Assembly: GCF_029846715.1 (NCBI RefSeq)
Contig: NZ_JARVWW010000043.1
Coordinates: 1-61,328, forward strand
DNA from: Bradyrhizobium nivariense
GTDB taxonomy: Bacteria; Pseudomonadota; Alphaproteobacteria; Rhizobiales; Xanthobacteraceae
Direction of reading: 5' to 3'
Length of the DNA: 61,328 bases
In this document: positions 8,524 through 16,510 of the stretch, in pieces
Layout: every line of letters starts with the position of its first letter
Position numbering within the stretch: the stretch's first letter is position 1
Notes under the pieces: model-generated
Seen by the model: only the letters and a program-made list of their open reading frames with translations
Databases searched by the model: none
What the model was told of the DNA's origin: nothing
Position numbers and translations under genes: made by a program

Positions 8524-8603
8524 GCCTCCGTGGGTCGCGCGTTGCTCCGAACTTGTCAAGATTGGGCCGGTTTCGCTAGGGTCGGGGTGGAGGGGGAGGA
8601 ACC

Positions 8604-9002
8604 ATGACGCTGGCGGAATGGTGCGTATTTGGAGCGGTGCTGCTTTATCTCTCGACGATCACCTCGATCAAATGGATCAGGTTTCGCGGATTTGACAATT
8701 CCCGGCCACGCGATCCCGCCTTCTATGAAGACGCCATCGCGCAGCGCGCGCTCGGCGCGCACCAGAACGGTATCGAGACCTTCCCGTTCTTTGCCTTCGC
8801 CGTGCTGCTCGCCGAATACAGGGATTCGCCGCAGCGCCTGATCGACGAGCTCGCCGTGCTGTTCCTGATCGTGCGGATCGCCTATGTGCTGACCTATCTC
8901 GGCAACCGCCCGACGCTGCGCTCGATCCTCTGGAGCATCGGCTTTGCGATCAATCTCGGGATCTTCTTCATGCCGGTGTTGAAGCAGTTTCTGCCGGTGT
9001 GA
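8604..9002 (+). CDS. MAPEG-family membrane protein
   Basis: This 132-residue protein has three to four membrane segments. The sequence AQRALGAHQNGIETFPFFAFAVLLAE is the conserved MAPEG (eicosanoid/glutathione metabolism) loop, including the N-x-x-E-x-F/P pattern. It is divergent from hemH. Bacterial members are mostly uncharacterised, and a glutathione-dependent activity is only an inference. GGAGGGGGAGG lies just upstream of the start. Confidence 0.85.
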   Translation: MTLAEWCVFGAVLLYLSTITSIKWIRFRGFDNSRPRDPAFYEDAIAQRALGAHQNGIETFPFFAFAVLLAEYRDSPQRLIDELAVLFLIVRIAYVLTYLGNRPTLRSILWSIGFAINLGIFFMPVLKQFLPV

Positions 9003-9169
9003 CCCTTTTCCTTCCTTCTCCCCTTGTGGGAGAAGGTGGCGCGAAGCGCCGGATGAGGGGTTCTATCCGCGAACACAGCTGCGAGAGCATCGCTTGCGGA
9101 GACAACCCCTCACCCGTCTCGCCGCTGTGCAGCGAGCCACCCTCTCCCACAAGGGGCGAGGGAAAAAAC
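9003..9169. repeat. Dispersed palindromic repeat, family B, copy 1
   Basis: The element opens with CCTTCTCCCCTTGTGGGAGAAGG and closes with CCCTCTCCCACAAGGGGCGAGGG, so its ends are inverted repeats. The centre contains GGATGAGGGGTT and AACCCCTCACCC arms. A second copy lies at 50876-51020 with the same outer and inner blocks. It separates the convergent MAPEG and nicO genes. Confidence 0.85.
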
Positions 9170-10288
9170 TCAAAAACACGTCGTCCGTTCGGCCGCGATG
9201 TAACCCAACAACAGGCCCGCGCCGAACAGCAGCACGAGGCCGGCGGCGCCGAATTCGATGCCGCGCATGAACAGCGCGCCGCCGCCGTCGCGCCCTCCGC
9301 TCAGGCGGCCGGCGATGCCCTTGGCCGAGACGGCGACCACCGCGATGGCGGCGACCGTGATCGCGGTGCCGAGCCCCATCAGCATGGTCGCGGCGATGCC
9401 GGCCCAGAACAGGCCTTGGGCGAGCGCGAACACCAGCACCAGAATCGCGCCCGAACAGGGACGGATGCCGACGGTCAGGATCGCGCTGAAGCCGCGTCCC
9501 CAGCCACCGGGGCCGGCGAGCTCGCTCGGCGCGGGGCCGTGGGAATGGCCGCAATGCTCGTCATGGACGTGGTCATTCCCGTGGTGATGATGAGCATGCG
9601 CGTGCGCGTGGTCGTGCCTGTGATCGTGGGGACGATGATCGTGCGCATCGTGATGGTGGTGGCCGTGATCATGATGGTCATGCGGCACGCCCGCGATCGC
9701 CGGCACCGGCTGGGCCGCCTGGAGCGCGCGGATGAAAGTGCGGCCCTTGACCCAGACCAGGCGGAGGCCGAACGCCGCGATCAGGGCGTAGCTCGCGATC
9801 TCGATCGCGCCCTCCGCCTTGCACATGGTTTTCGCAGTCGCGTTCAACACCCAGGCCGAAATGCCGACGATGAGGATCGCCACCAGCGACTGCATCAGCG
9901 CGGAGGCAAACGACAGCACGATGCCGCGCCGCGCGGTCTCGCGGTTGGCGACGAGATAGGAGGCGATCACCGCCTTGCCGTGCCCGGGACCGGCGGCATG
10001 GAAGATGCCGTAGGCGAACGAGATGAAGAGCAGCGTCCACACCGCCGAGCCGTCGGACTTCGCGGCGCGGATCGTCGCCGACATCTGGCGATAGAATTCC
10101 GACTGCTTGGCCAGGAGCCAGCCGATGAGGCCGCCGGCCTCGGGCTCGGCCGCCGGTCGCGGCGCGCCGAACGGATTTTGCGCGAGCGCATCGTGAAGCG
10201 CAGCATCGGCCACGCCGACGACGAGGAGAACAGCGGCGCAGGCGAGGAGCCCGCGCGCGAGCGGGGAGAGTTGCGGCTTCAAGGGCAA
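9170..10288 (-). CDS. NicO/RcnA-type nickel/cobalt transporter with His-rich loop
   Basis: This 372-residue inner-membrane protein has six or more membrane segments. SFAYGIFHAAGPGHGKAVIASYLV carries the H-x-x-x-G-P-G-H-G metal motif of the NicO family, and GIRPCSGAILVLVFALAQG is the second signature. A cytosolic or periplasmic loop at about residues 200-250 is extremely rich in His and Asp and should bind Ni2+, Co2+ or Zn2+. It overlaps the DUF1007 gene by ten bases, so the two are translationally coupled. Import versus export cannot be decided from sequence. Confidence 0.9.
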   Translation of the reverse strand: MPLKPQLSPLARGLLACAAVLLVVGVADAALHDALAQNPFGAPRPAAEPEAGGLIGWLLAKQSEFYRQMSATIRAAKSDGSAVWTLLFISFAYGIFHAAGPGHGKAVIASYLVANRETARRGIVLSFASALMQSLVAILIVGISAWVLNATAKTMCKAEGAIEIASYALIAAFGLRLVWVKGRTFIRALQAAQPVPAIAGVPHDHHDHGHHHHDAHDHRPHDHRHDHAHAHAHHHHGNDHVHDEHCGHSHGPAPSELAGPGGWGRGFSAILTVGIRPCSGAILVLVFALAQGLFWAGIAATMLMGLGTAITVAAIAVVAVSAKGIAGRLSGGRDGGGALFMRGIEFGAAGLVLLFGAGLLLGYIAAERTTCF

Positions 10289-10917
10289 TCCACCGTGATC
10301 TTGTTGGCGAACATCATGCCGAAATTGGCGTTCGGTCCGTCCATGAAAGTCTGCTCGTTGAGCTTCTGCGCAGTGGCGGTGCCGTCGCTGGGACGGTCGA
10401 GCTTCATCTGGCAGCCCGCGGGCGCGCCGACCAGCTTGACCGGGTTGTCCTTGGCCATCTGGAAGTCGATGAAGAAGGAGCGGTCGAACACTTCGAGCAC
10501 CAGCTGCCTGGGCTTGACCGGATTCTTCAGCGGCAGCGTGAAGTGCAGCGTCAAAACCGTATCCTTGTAGTCGAGAAAGTAGTCGACCGGCTCTTGGAAT
10601 CGCTCCTTCTTGCCGTCGGCTCGCGCGAAGGTGAAGTAGGCATATTCCTTCAGCGATTCGACATTGGTCTGCGCCAGCGGCCCGAGCTCCTCGCGCGTAT
10701 AGGCGCCCTTCTTCTTGGCTTCGAGCCCCTGCACCGCATAGGCCGAGAACATGTCGTCGAAGGTCCAGGCGTGGCGCACGCCGGTGATCGAGCCGTCCTC
10801 AGCGTAGAGCAGCTCGCTGGTCGCGGTGATCCAGACGTGCGGATGCGCCCGCGCTGCGCCAGCCGCGAGCGACAGGGCGACGGCGAGCAGCAGTCCGAAC
10901 AGCGCGCGCATGCCCAT
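10279..10917 (-). CDS. DUF1007 periplasmic protein, NicO partner
   Basis: This 212-residue protein has a classical signal peptide cut after ARA, so the mature chain would begin HPHVWITA. That His-x-His N terminus is a likely metal ligand and is conserved in DUF1007. The rest is a beta-rich domain (HAWTFDDMFSAY, DRSFFIDFQM) with two Cys. DUF1007 proteins occur with NicO transporters and probably deliver or sense metal in the periplasm. The start overlaps the peptidase stop by one base (TGATG), and the end overlaps nicO. Confidence 0.85.
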   Translation of the reverse strand: MGMRALFGLLLAVALSLAAGAARAHPHVWITATSELLYAEDGSITGVRHAWTFDDMFSAYAVQGLEAKKKGAYTREELGPLAQTNVESLKEYAYFTFARADGKKERFQEPVDYFLDYKDTVLTLHFTLPLKNPVKPRQLVLEVFDRSFFIDFQMAKDNPVKLVGAPAGCQMKLDRPSDGTATAQKLNEQTFMDGPNANFGMMFANKITVDCP

Positions 10918-13001
10918 CAGGCCGCCTTGGCGTCGTCGAGCAGGCCGCGGCGGCGCAGCAGCGCGTCGGGCTCCGGCGGGCGGCCGCGGAAGGCCTCATA
11001 GGCGGCTTCCGGATCGACCGAACCGCCCGAGGAGTAAATGTCGTCGTGCAGGCGTTTTGCCACCTCAGGATCGAAGATGTTGCCGGCCTCCTCGAACGCG
11101 CCGAAGGCGTCGGCGTCCATCACCTCCGACCACATGTAGCTGTAATAGCCGGCGGCATAGTGGTCCCCGGTGAAGATATGGCCGAACTGGGTGGGCCGGT
11201 GACGCAGCGAGATCTCCTCGGGCATGCCGATCTTCTCCAGCTCCTTCTTCTCGAAGGCGCGGACATCCTGCGCGGCGGAGGCCGGCTGGGTGTGGAATTC
11301 GAGATCGACCAGCGCGGAGGAGACGAACTCGACCGTGGCAAAGCCCTGATTGAATTTTCGTGCGGCAAGGAATCGTTGCAGCAGATCGTCCGGCAGCGGC
11401 TCGCCGGTCTGGTAGTGGCGGGCGAACTGCTGCAGCACCTCGGGCCGCTCCTGCCAGTGCTCGTAGAGCTGCGACGGCAGCTCGACGAAATCGGTGAACA
11501 CGGATGTGCCCGACAGCGACGGATAGGTCACGTTGGAGAGCATGCCGTGCAGGGCGTGACCGAACTCGTGGAACAGGGTGCGGGCATCGTCCGGCGACAG
11601 CAGCGAGGGTTCCCCACCCGCGCCCTTGGAGAAGTTGCAGATGTTGAGGACCAGCGGTGCGACGTCGCCGTCGAGCTTCTGCTGGTCGCGCAGCGAGGTC
11701 ATCCAGGCGCCGGAGCGCTTCGACGGCCGGGCGAAGTAGTCGCCATAGAACAGCGCCTTGTGCTTGCCGTCCCGCCCCTTCATCTCCCAGACCCGGACGT
11801 CCGGATGCCAGACCGGCACATCCTTGCGCTCGGCGAAGGTAACGCCGAACAGGCGCGTGGCGCAGTCGAAGGCGGCGGCGATCATGTGATCGAGCGCGAG
11901 ATACGGCTTGATCGCGGCGTCGTCGAAATTGGCGCGCTGAAGCCGCAGCTTTTCGGCATAGAAGCGCCAATCCCAGGAGGCGAGCTTGAAATTGCCGCCC
12001 TCGACCGTGATCAGCGCCTGCATGTCGTCGCGGTCGGCGAGAGCCCGCGTCCGCGCCGGCTTCCAGACCCGCTCCAGAAGGCCCCGCACCGCTTCCGGCG
12101 TCTTGGCCATGGAATCCTCGAGCCGGTAGGCCGCGAAGGTCGGGTAACCCAGGAGATTGGCGCTCTCCTCGCGCAGCTTCAGGACCTCGACGATGGTCGT
12201 GTTGTTGTCGTTGGAATTGCCGTTGTCGCCCCGCGCGGTGAAGGCCTTGTAGACCTTCTCGCGCAGGTCGCGCCGGGCCGAGCTCTTCAGGAACTGTTCG
12301 ACCGAGGAGCGCGACAGCGTGACGATGGCCTTGCCTTCCATGCCGCGTTCTTCCGCCGCGGCCCTGGCGCTGGCGACAAAACTCTCCGGCAGGCCCTGGC
12401 GATCGGCCTCGCCGAGCTCCATGAACCACTCCTGCTCGTCGCCAAGCAGATGATGGCTGAAGCTGGTGCCGAGCTGGGCGAGCCTCTCGTTGATCTCCGC
12501 CATCCGCGTCTTGGCCTCCTCGGAGAGGCCGGCACCGGAACGATGGAAGCGGGTGTAGGTGCGCTCGAGCAGGCGGAGCTGTTCCGGTGTCAGACCGAGA
12601 TTGGCGCGGTTCTCGTGCAGCTGGGCGATGCGGCCAAACAGCACGGCGTTCATCATGATCGGATTCCAGTGCCGCGCCATCCGCAAGGAAACCTCCTTGT
12701 CGATCTCCAGGATGGCCGGGTTGGAATGCGCCGAGACGAGGTCGTAGAAGACCGCCGCGACCTTGTTGAGCAGCTTGCCGGAGCGCTCCAGCGCCGTGAT
12801 GGTGTTGGCAAAGTCGGCCGCGGCCGGGTCGTGGGCGATCGCCGCGATCTCGGCGGAGTGGTCGGCGAAGGCCTGCTCGAAGGCCGGGAGGAAATGCTCC
12901 GGCTCGATCTCATCGAAGGGCGGGGTCGCAAACGGCGTCACCCAGGCCGTCAGCAGCGGGTTGGTCTCGGAGTCCGTAGTCTGGCGGGGTTCTGACATCA
13001 C
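10917..13001 (-). CDS. dcp: M3-family zinc metallopeptidase (peptidyl-dipeptidase Dcp / oligopeptidase A)
   Basis: This 694-residue cytosolic enzyme hydrolyses short peptides. The HEFGH zinc motif lies at about residues 478-482 (within TLFHEFGHALHGML), with the third ligand Glu expected about 25 residues on. FARPSKRSGAWM and the C-terminal GHYAAGYYSYMWSEVMDADAF block are typical of the Dcp/PrlC group. No signal peptide is visible. It is the first gene of an apparent unit with DUF1007 and nicO, linked by a one-base overlap. Confidence 0.92.
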   Translation of the reverse strand: MMSEPRQTTDSETNPLLTAWVTPFATPPFDEIEPEHFLPAFEQAFADHSAEIAAIAHDPAAADFANTITALERSGKLLNKVAAVFYDLVSAHSNPAILEIDKEVSLRMARHWNPIMMNAVLFGRIAQLHENRANLGLTPEQLRLLERTYTRFHRSGAGLSEEAKTRMAEINERLAQLGTSFSHHLLGDEQEWFMELGEADRQGLPESFVASARAAAEERGMEGKAIVTLSRSSVEQFLKSSARRDLREKVYKAFTARGDNGNSNDNNTTIVEVLKLREESANLLGYPTFAAYRLEDSMAKTPEAVRGLLERVWKPARTRALADRDDMQALITVEGGNFKLASWDWRFYAEKLRLQRANFDDAAIKPYLALDHMIAAAFDCATRLFGVTFAERKDVPVWHPDVRVWEMKGRDGKHKALFYGDYFARPSKRSGAWMTSLRDQQKLDGDVAPLVLNICNFSKGAGGEPSLLSPDDARTLFHEFGHALHGMLSNVTYPSLSGTSVFTDFVELPSQLYEHWQERPEVLQQFARHYQTGEPLPDDLLQRFLAARKFNQGFATVEFVSSALVDLEFHTQPASAAQDVRAFEKKELEKIGMPEEISLRHRPTQFGHIFTGDHYAAGYYSYMWSEVMDADAFGAFEEAGNIFDPEVAKRLHDDIYSSGGSVDPEAAYEAFRGRPPEPDALLRRRGLLDDAKAA

Positions 13002-13135
13002 AAGTCCCGATTTTGTGGCTCGATTGTTGCGGCCAGCTATAGCACGCGATGGGGCTTTTTTGGGCCATTTGCCCTTGCTCCCGGCCGCCTTTTCGGGGAG
13101 ATTGCGGCCCTCGAAGCCTAGGGACCCCTGAGCTC

Positions 13136-13390
13136 ATGAACGCGCCTTCCTCGTCTTCCCGTCGGATCGTCTGGCCCAGCGTCATCACTGTCATCAGCGC
13201 CGCCATCCTGATCGGCGCGGAAGTGTTCGGCGCGGCGTTTGCCGGCGGCTGGGCGCTCGCGATCCTGTTCGGGCTCGGCGACCAAGGCGCACACATCCTT
13301 CAGGCCGCGCTGTTCGCGCTCGGCGTACTCGTGATGACCGCCTTCATCCGCGGAGCTCAGCGCGTCGAGCCCTTCACCAAGCGCGGCTGA
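13136..13390 (+). CDS. Small two-helix membrane protein, unknown
   Basis: This 84-residue protein has a polar N terminus (about 12 residues) and two predicted membrane helices, at about residues 12-45 and 50-70, ending RVEPFTKRG. The frame is open from 13049, but the extra residues are unlike a protein start, and ATG 13136 follows GGGACCCCTGAG. No family is recognised. It lies divergent from dcp and upstream of the polyamine leader. Confidence 0.6.
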   Translation: MNAPSSSSRRIVWPSVITVISAAILIGAEVFGAAFAGGWALAILFGLGDQGAHILQAALFALGVLVMTAFIRGAQRVEPFTKRG

Positions 13391-13514
13391 CGCTTCCTCG
13401 CGTCCGACAGACACGCGCGCGCAGAAAACTTAACGTGCGTTCATCTTCCGCGTCGCTCGCGCAACACTGCGCAAGCAGATATTAGGCAATTCTGTTCTCA
13501 GCCTAAAAAATCTC

Positions 13515-13542
13515 TTGCGAACCAGAGTCAAAACACTTATGT
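13515..13542 (+). promoter_or_regulatory. Candidate promoter of the polyamine leader
   Basis: TTGCGA (13515-13520) and TTATGT (13537-13542) are separated by 16 bases in an A+T-rich stretch. Transcription would begin near 13549, at the beginning of the structured leader. The preceding 13391-13514 holds no gene I can support. Confidence 0.4.
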
Positions 13543-13544
13543 GC

Positions 13545-13960
13545 GGATTGCCCAATTTCGCACGTGCCTGTGGTCGTGTGTCAGTCGGTAGGTATCCGGA
13601 CAAGAGGCCGGACAGCCGCCAAGGGGTGAAGAAGCCGAGGGGCTCTTCGGAAGTGCGGAAGTCGGAAGGCTCAACAAGCCAGAGGACGAAAGCAAACCCG
13701 GAGCGTCCAGCATCTCTCTCAAAGAGATGCCTTGTCGAAGGTGACTTCACTTTTTGCAACCGTGACTGGCAGCCGGAGGCGAACCGGCGCACCCCGCTCT
13801 CAACGGGGGACGCGACTTAAAGCAACGACGGATCGGGCTTTTTTGGTCTCTACCGGCAGTCCAACGCCGGCGCGGGCTACTGAAAAGGCTTGTCCTTCAT
13901 TGCCAGGTGTGCGGGCGGGAACATTCCCAACCAATCCACGGCAGCACAGTCTGATGTGAG
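13545..13960 (+). promoter_or_regulatory. speF-type structured mRNA leader of ornithine decarboxylase
   Basis: This 500-base non-coding stretch precedes ornithine decarboxylase. It contains a chain of stable hairpins: 13595-13612 (TCCGG/CCGGA), 13710-13730 (8-bp stem GCATCTCT/AGAGATGC), 13772-13788 (GCCGG/CCGGC) and 13792-13808 (CCCCG/CGGGG), then a T6 run at 13839-13844. Alphaproteobacterial ornithine decarboxylase genes are known to carry a long conserved leader, the speF motif, and position, size and GC-rich hairpin order fit it. Short ORFs on both strands cross the region but look like shadows. The ligand is not established; polyamine feedback is an inference. Confidence 0.7.
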
Positions 13961-14063
13961 TCTTTGGCTCGTCGCGCCTCCATCGCGCGATCTGGCCGGA
14001 GCGCTCTTATCCGACGTCATTTTTTGAACGGATCCCCGTCGCTGGGCCGTTTGGGAGAGTGCT

Positions 14064-15206
14064 ATGACCGATCGTATCCAGGAATTCCTGCGCAACCGCC
14101 GCAGCGAGGGCCTCGACACCGAGCCGTGCCTCGTCGTCGACCTCGAAGTCGTGCGCGACAATTACCAGACCTTCGCCAAGGCGCTGCCCGACAGCCGCGT
14201 GTTCTATGCCGTCAAGGCGAACCCGGCGCCGGAAGTGCTGGCGCTGCTCGCCTCCATGGGCTCCTGCTTCGACACCGCGACGGTCGCCGAGATCGAGATG
14301 GCGCTGGCCGCCGGTGCGACGCCCGACCGCATCTCCTTCGGCAACACGATCAAGAAGGAGCGCGACATCGCGCGCGCCTTCGCGCTCGGCATTCGGCTGT
14401 TCGCGGTTGATTGTGCCGCCGAGGTCGAGAAGGTCGCCCGTGCCGCGCCCGGCGCAAAGGTGTTCTGCCGCATCCTCTATGACTGCGCCGGTGCCGAATG
14501 GCCGCTGTCGCGCAAGTTCGGCTGCGACCCGGAGATGGCCGTCGACGTGCTCGACGTCGCCAAGCGTCTGGGCCTGGAGCCGTGCGGCATCTCCTTCCAT
14601 GTCGGTTCGCAGCAACGCAAGGTGAAGGCGTGGGACCGTGCGCTGGCGATGGCCTCGCAGGTATTCCGCGACTGCGCCGAGCGCGGCATCAACCTGACCA
14701 TGGTCAACATGGGCGGCGGTTTCCCGACCAGGTACCTGAAGGACGTGCCGCCGGTCGTCACCTACGGCCGCTCGATCTTCCGCGCGCTGCGCAAGCACTT
14801 CGGCAACCAGATTCCGGAGACCATCATCGAGCCGGGCCGCGGCATGGTGGGCAACGCCGGCATCATCGAATCCGAGGTCGTGCTCATCTCGAAGAAGAGC
14901 GACGAGGACGAGGTCCGCTGGGTCTATCTCGACATCGGCAAGTTCGGCGGTCTCGCCGAGACCATGGACGAGTCGATCCGCTACGCCATCCGCACCCCGC
15001 ATGACGGCGCGGACATGACGCCGTGCGTGCTTGCAGGCCCGACCTGCGACAGCGCCGACGTGCTGTACGAGAAGAACCCGTATCCGCTTCCGGTGACGCT
15101 CGAGATCGGCGACAAGCTGCTGATCGAAGGCACCGGGGCCTATACGTCGACCTACTCGGCGGTGGCGTTCAACGGCATCCCGCCGCTGAAGACCTATCAC
15201 ATCTGA
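14064..15206 (+). CDS. Ornithine (or lysine/ornithine) decarboxylase, group IV
   Basis: This enzyme decarboxylates ornithine to putrescine using PLP. The 380-residue eukaryote-like fold has the PLP lysine K51 in YAVKANP, the glycine loop MGGGFPTRY, EPGRGMVGN, and the C-terminal GPTCDSADVLYE with catalytic Cys328. The SCFDTATVAEIEMAL block fits the alphaproteobacterial group, some of which also accept lysine. It starts at ATG 14064 after GGGAG and is preceded by the speF-type leader. Homospermidine synthase downstream would consume its product. Confidence 0.93.
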   Translation: MTDRIQEFLRNRRSEGLDTEPCLVVDLEVVRDNYQTFAKALPDSRVFYAVKANPAPEVLALLASMGSCFDTATVAEIEMALAAGATPDRISFGNTIKKERDIARAFALGIRLFAVDCAAEVEKVARAAPGAKVFCRILYDCAGAEWPLSRKFGCDPEMAVDVLDVAKRLGLEPCGISFHVGSQQRKVKAWDRALAMASQVFRDCAERGINLTMVNMGGGFPTRYLKDVPPVVTYGRSIFRALRKHFGNQIPETIIEPGRGMVGNAGIIESEVVLISKKSDEDEVRWVYLDIGKFGGLAETMDESIRYAIRTPHDGADMTPCVLAGPTCDSADVLYEKNPYPLPVTLEIGDKLLIEGTGAYTSTYSAVAFNGIPPLKTYHI

Positions 15207-15237
15207 TCGCCTCTGTTTCTGAGGCCTGACGAACCCG

Positions 15238-15262
15238 GGAGCCGGCTTGCCGGCTCCTTCCC
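15238..15262 (+). terminator. Candidate terminator after ornithine decarboxylase
   Basis: GGAGCCGGC pairs perfectly with GCCGGCTCC around a tight loop (15238-15257), followed by TTCCC. The stem is strong but the T-tract is weak, so partial termination is likely. It begins 31 bases after the stop codon. Confidence 0.55.
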
Positions 15263-15337
15263 TCACATTTCGATTTCTGACGACGCCTTGGAGCGGCGTG
15301 CTTCTCGCACGCCGGTTCAAGCGGGGACTGACGCGCC

Positions 15338-16036
15338 ATGACTGCTCTTCGGAAGACACAGGTTGACCTCTCCTCGAAAGCCGCTTCGTTCGCGATCCGT
15401 GCGGAGCGTGCTGCCGACGTTGCGATGCGTGAAGCGCTGCTGGATGCCAGCTTTGGCGAGAACCGCCATGGCCGCACCTGCCAGCGCCTGCGCGACGGAC
15501 GCGCACCCGCCGCCGGCCTCGCGCTGGCTGCCGTGCGTGAGGGAAAACTCGTGGGAACCGTGCGGCTGTGGCACGTCAGCGCCGGAGGCAGGCCCGCTCT
15601 GGTCCTCGGACCGCTGGCGGTCGACCCTGCCTGTCGCGAGCTCGGGATCGGCGCCGCGCTGATGCAACAAGCGCTGGCTGCCGCCCGGGCGCGCGGGCAT
15701 GCCGCCGTGATCCTGCTCGGCGATGCGCCCTATTACGCCCGCTTCGGCTTCTCACCGGCCAACACCGGCGAGCTGTCGCTACCCGGCCCGTTCGAGCGCG
15801 ACCGCCTGCTGGCCATCGAATTCACCGATGGCGCGCTCGACGGCGCCGAAGGGATGATCGTCCCGACCGGGGCGGCTCTTTCCAAACGGAGGGTAGTTCG
15901 CCCCCCTCCAAGCGCGCGCGGCCTAAGCGACTGCCATGATGGCGACGACCGAAGCTGCATTCGGCGCCAACGCTCGGCTGCGCCTGCACTAGACGCTGTC
16001 CTTTGGGGTTGCGCGAACCCCAGAAACGCCCTTTAA
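15338..16036 (+). CDS. GNAT-family N-acetyltransferase, C terminus doubtful
   Basis: The first about 185 residues are a clear GNAT domain: LGPLAVDPACRELGIGAALM is motif A with the acetyl-CoA loop, and YYARFGFSPA closes the fold. It lies between ornithine decarboxylase and RidA, so a polyamine or amino-acid substrate is plausible but unproven. After VPTGAALSKRR the 50-odd residues look unlike a GNAT tail. A run of six C at 15901-15906 falls there; one extra C would give a short basic tail ending KRLP at 15939. This suggests a recent frameshift or a sequence error. Confidence 0.8.
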   Translation: MTALRKTQVDLSSKAASFAIRAERAADVAMREALLDASFGENRHGRTCQRLRDGRAPAAGLALAAVREGKLVGTVRLWHVSAGGRPALVLGPLAVDPACRELGIGAALMQQALAAARARGHAAVILLGDAPYYARFGFSPANTGELSLPGPFERDRLLAIEFTDGALDGAEGMIVPTGAALSKRRVVRPPPSARGLSDCHDGDDRSCIRRQRSAAPALDAVLWGCANPRNAL

Positions 16037-16072
16037 CCCCACGAAATTCTCCCTTCAGTCGAGGCCGAACCG

Positions 16073-16462
16073 ATGTCCCGTCGCCTGATTTCCACCGGCT
16101 CCCCGTTCGAGAAGACCGCCGGCTACAGCCGCGCCGTGATCGACGGCGAGTTCGCCTTCGTCGCGGGAACCACCGGCTATGAGTACACCACGATGACGAT
16201 GCCGGCCGATGTCACGAGCCAGTCACGCAACTGCTTCAAGACCATCGAAGCTGCCCTGAAGGAGGGCGGCTTCGAGATGGCCGATATCGTCCGCGTGACC
16301 TATTACCTCACCGACATCAAGGACGCAGACGCACACTTCGCCGTCTGCGGCGAAGTCCTCGGCGACATCCGCCCGGCCGCAACCCTTCTCGCCGTCTCGG
16401 CGCTCTACAAGCCCGAGATGAAGGTCGAGATCGAAGTCACCGCCAAGCGCCGCAGCGCCTGA
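16073..16462 (+). CDS. RidA-family enamine/imine deaminase
   Basis: This 129-residue protein belongs to the YjgF/YER057c/UK114 family. VIDGEFAFVAGTTGYEY and the C-terminal RPAATLLAVSALYKPEMKVEIEV contain the conserved Arg that holds the carboxylate of the reactive enamine. Such trimers hydrolyse 2-aminoacrylate-type intermediates made by PLP enzymes, and here it lies beside a PLP decarboxylase. It precedes homospermidine synthase by 48 bases and is probably cotranscribed. Confidence 0.88.
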   Translation: MSRRLISTGSPFEKTAGYSRAVIDGEFAFVAGTTGYEYTTMTMPADVTSQSRNCFKTIEAALKEGGFEMADIVRVTYYLTDIKDADAHFAVCGEVLGDIRPAATLLAVSALYKPEMKVEIEVTAKRRSA

Positions 16463-16510
16463 TCCTCCCCTCACCCTTTGTCTGCCAGTACTTTCCGGAG
16501 AAACCATCCC

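Noticed and set aside
11046..12995. 649-residue plus-strand ORF opposite dcp
   Set aside because: Arg/Gly/Ala-rich low-information sequence, exactly opposite a clear M3 peptidase; antisense shadow of high-GC coding DNA.
13430..13959. Short ORFs on both strands in the decarboxylase leader
   Set aside because: They cross strong hairpins, use TTG or weak starts and show no coding bias; better explained by a structured RNA.
14007..15506. 499-residue minus-strand ORF opposite ornithine decarboxylase
   Set aside because: No motifs, His/Arg/Ala-rich, shadow of a well-defined enzyme.
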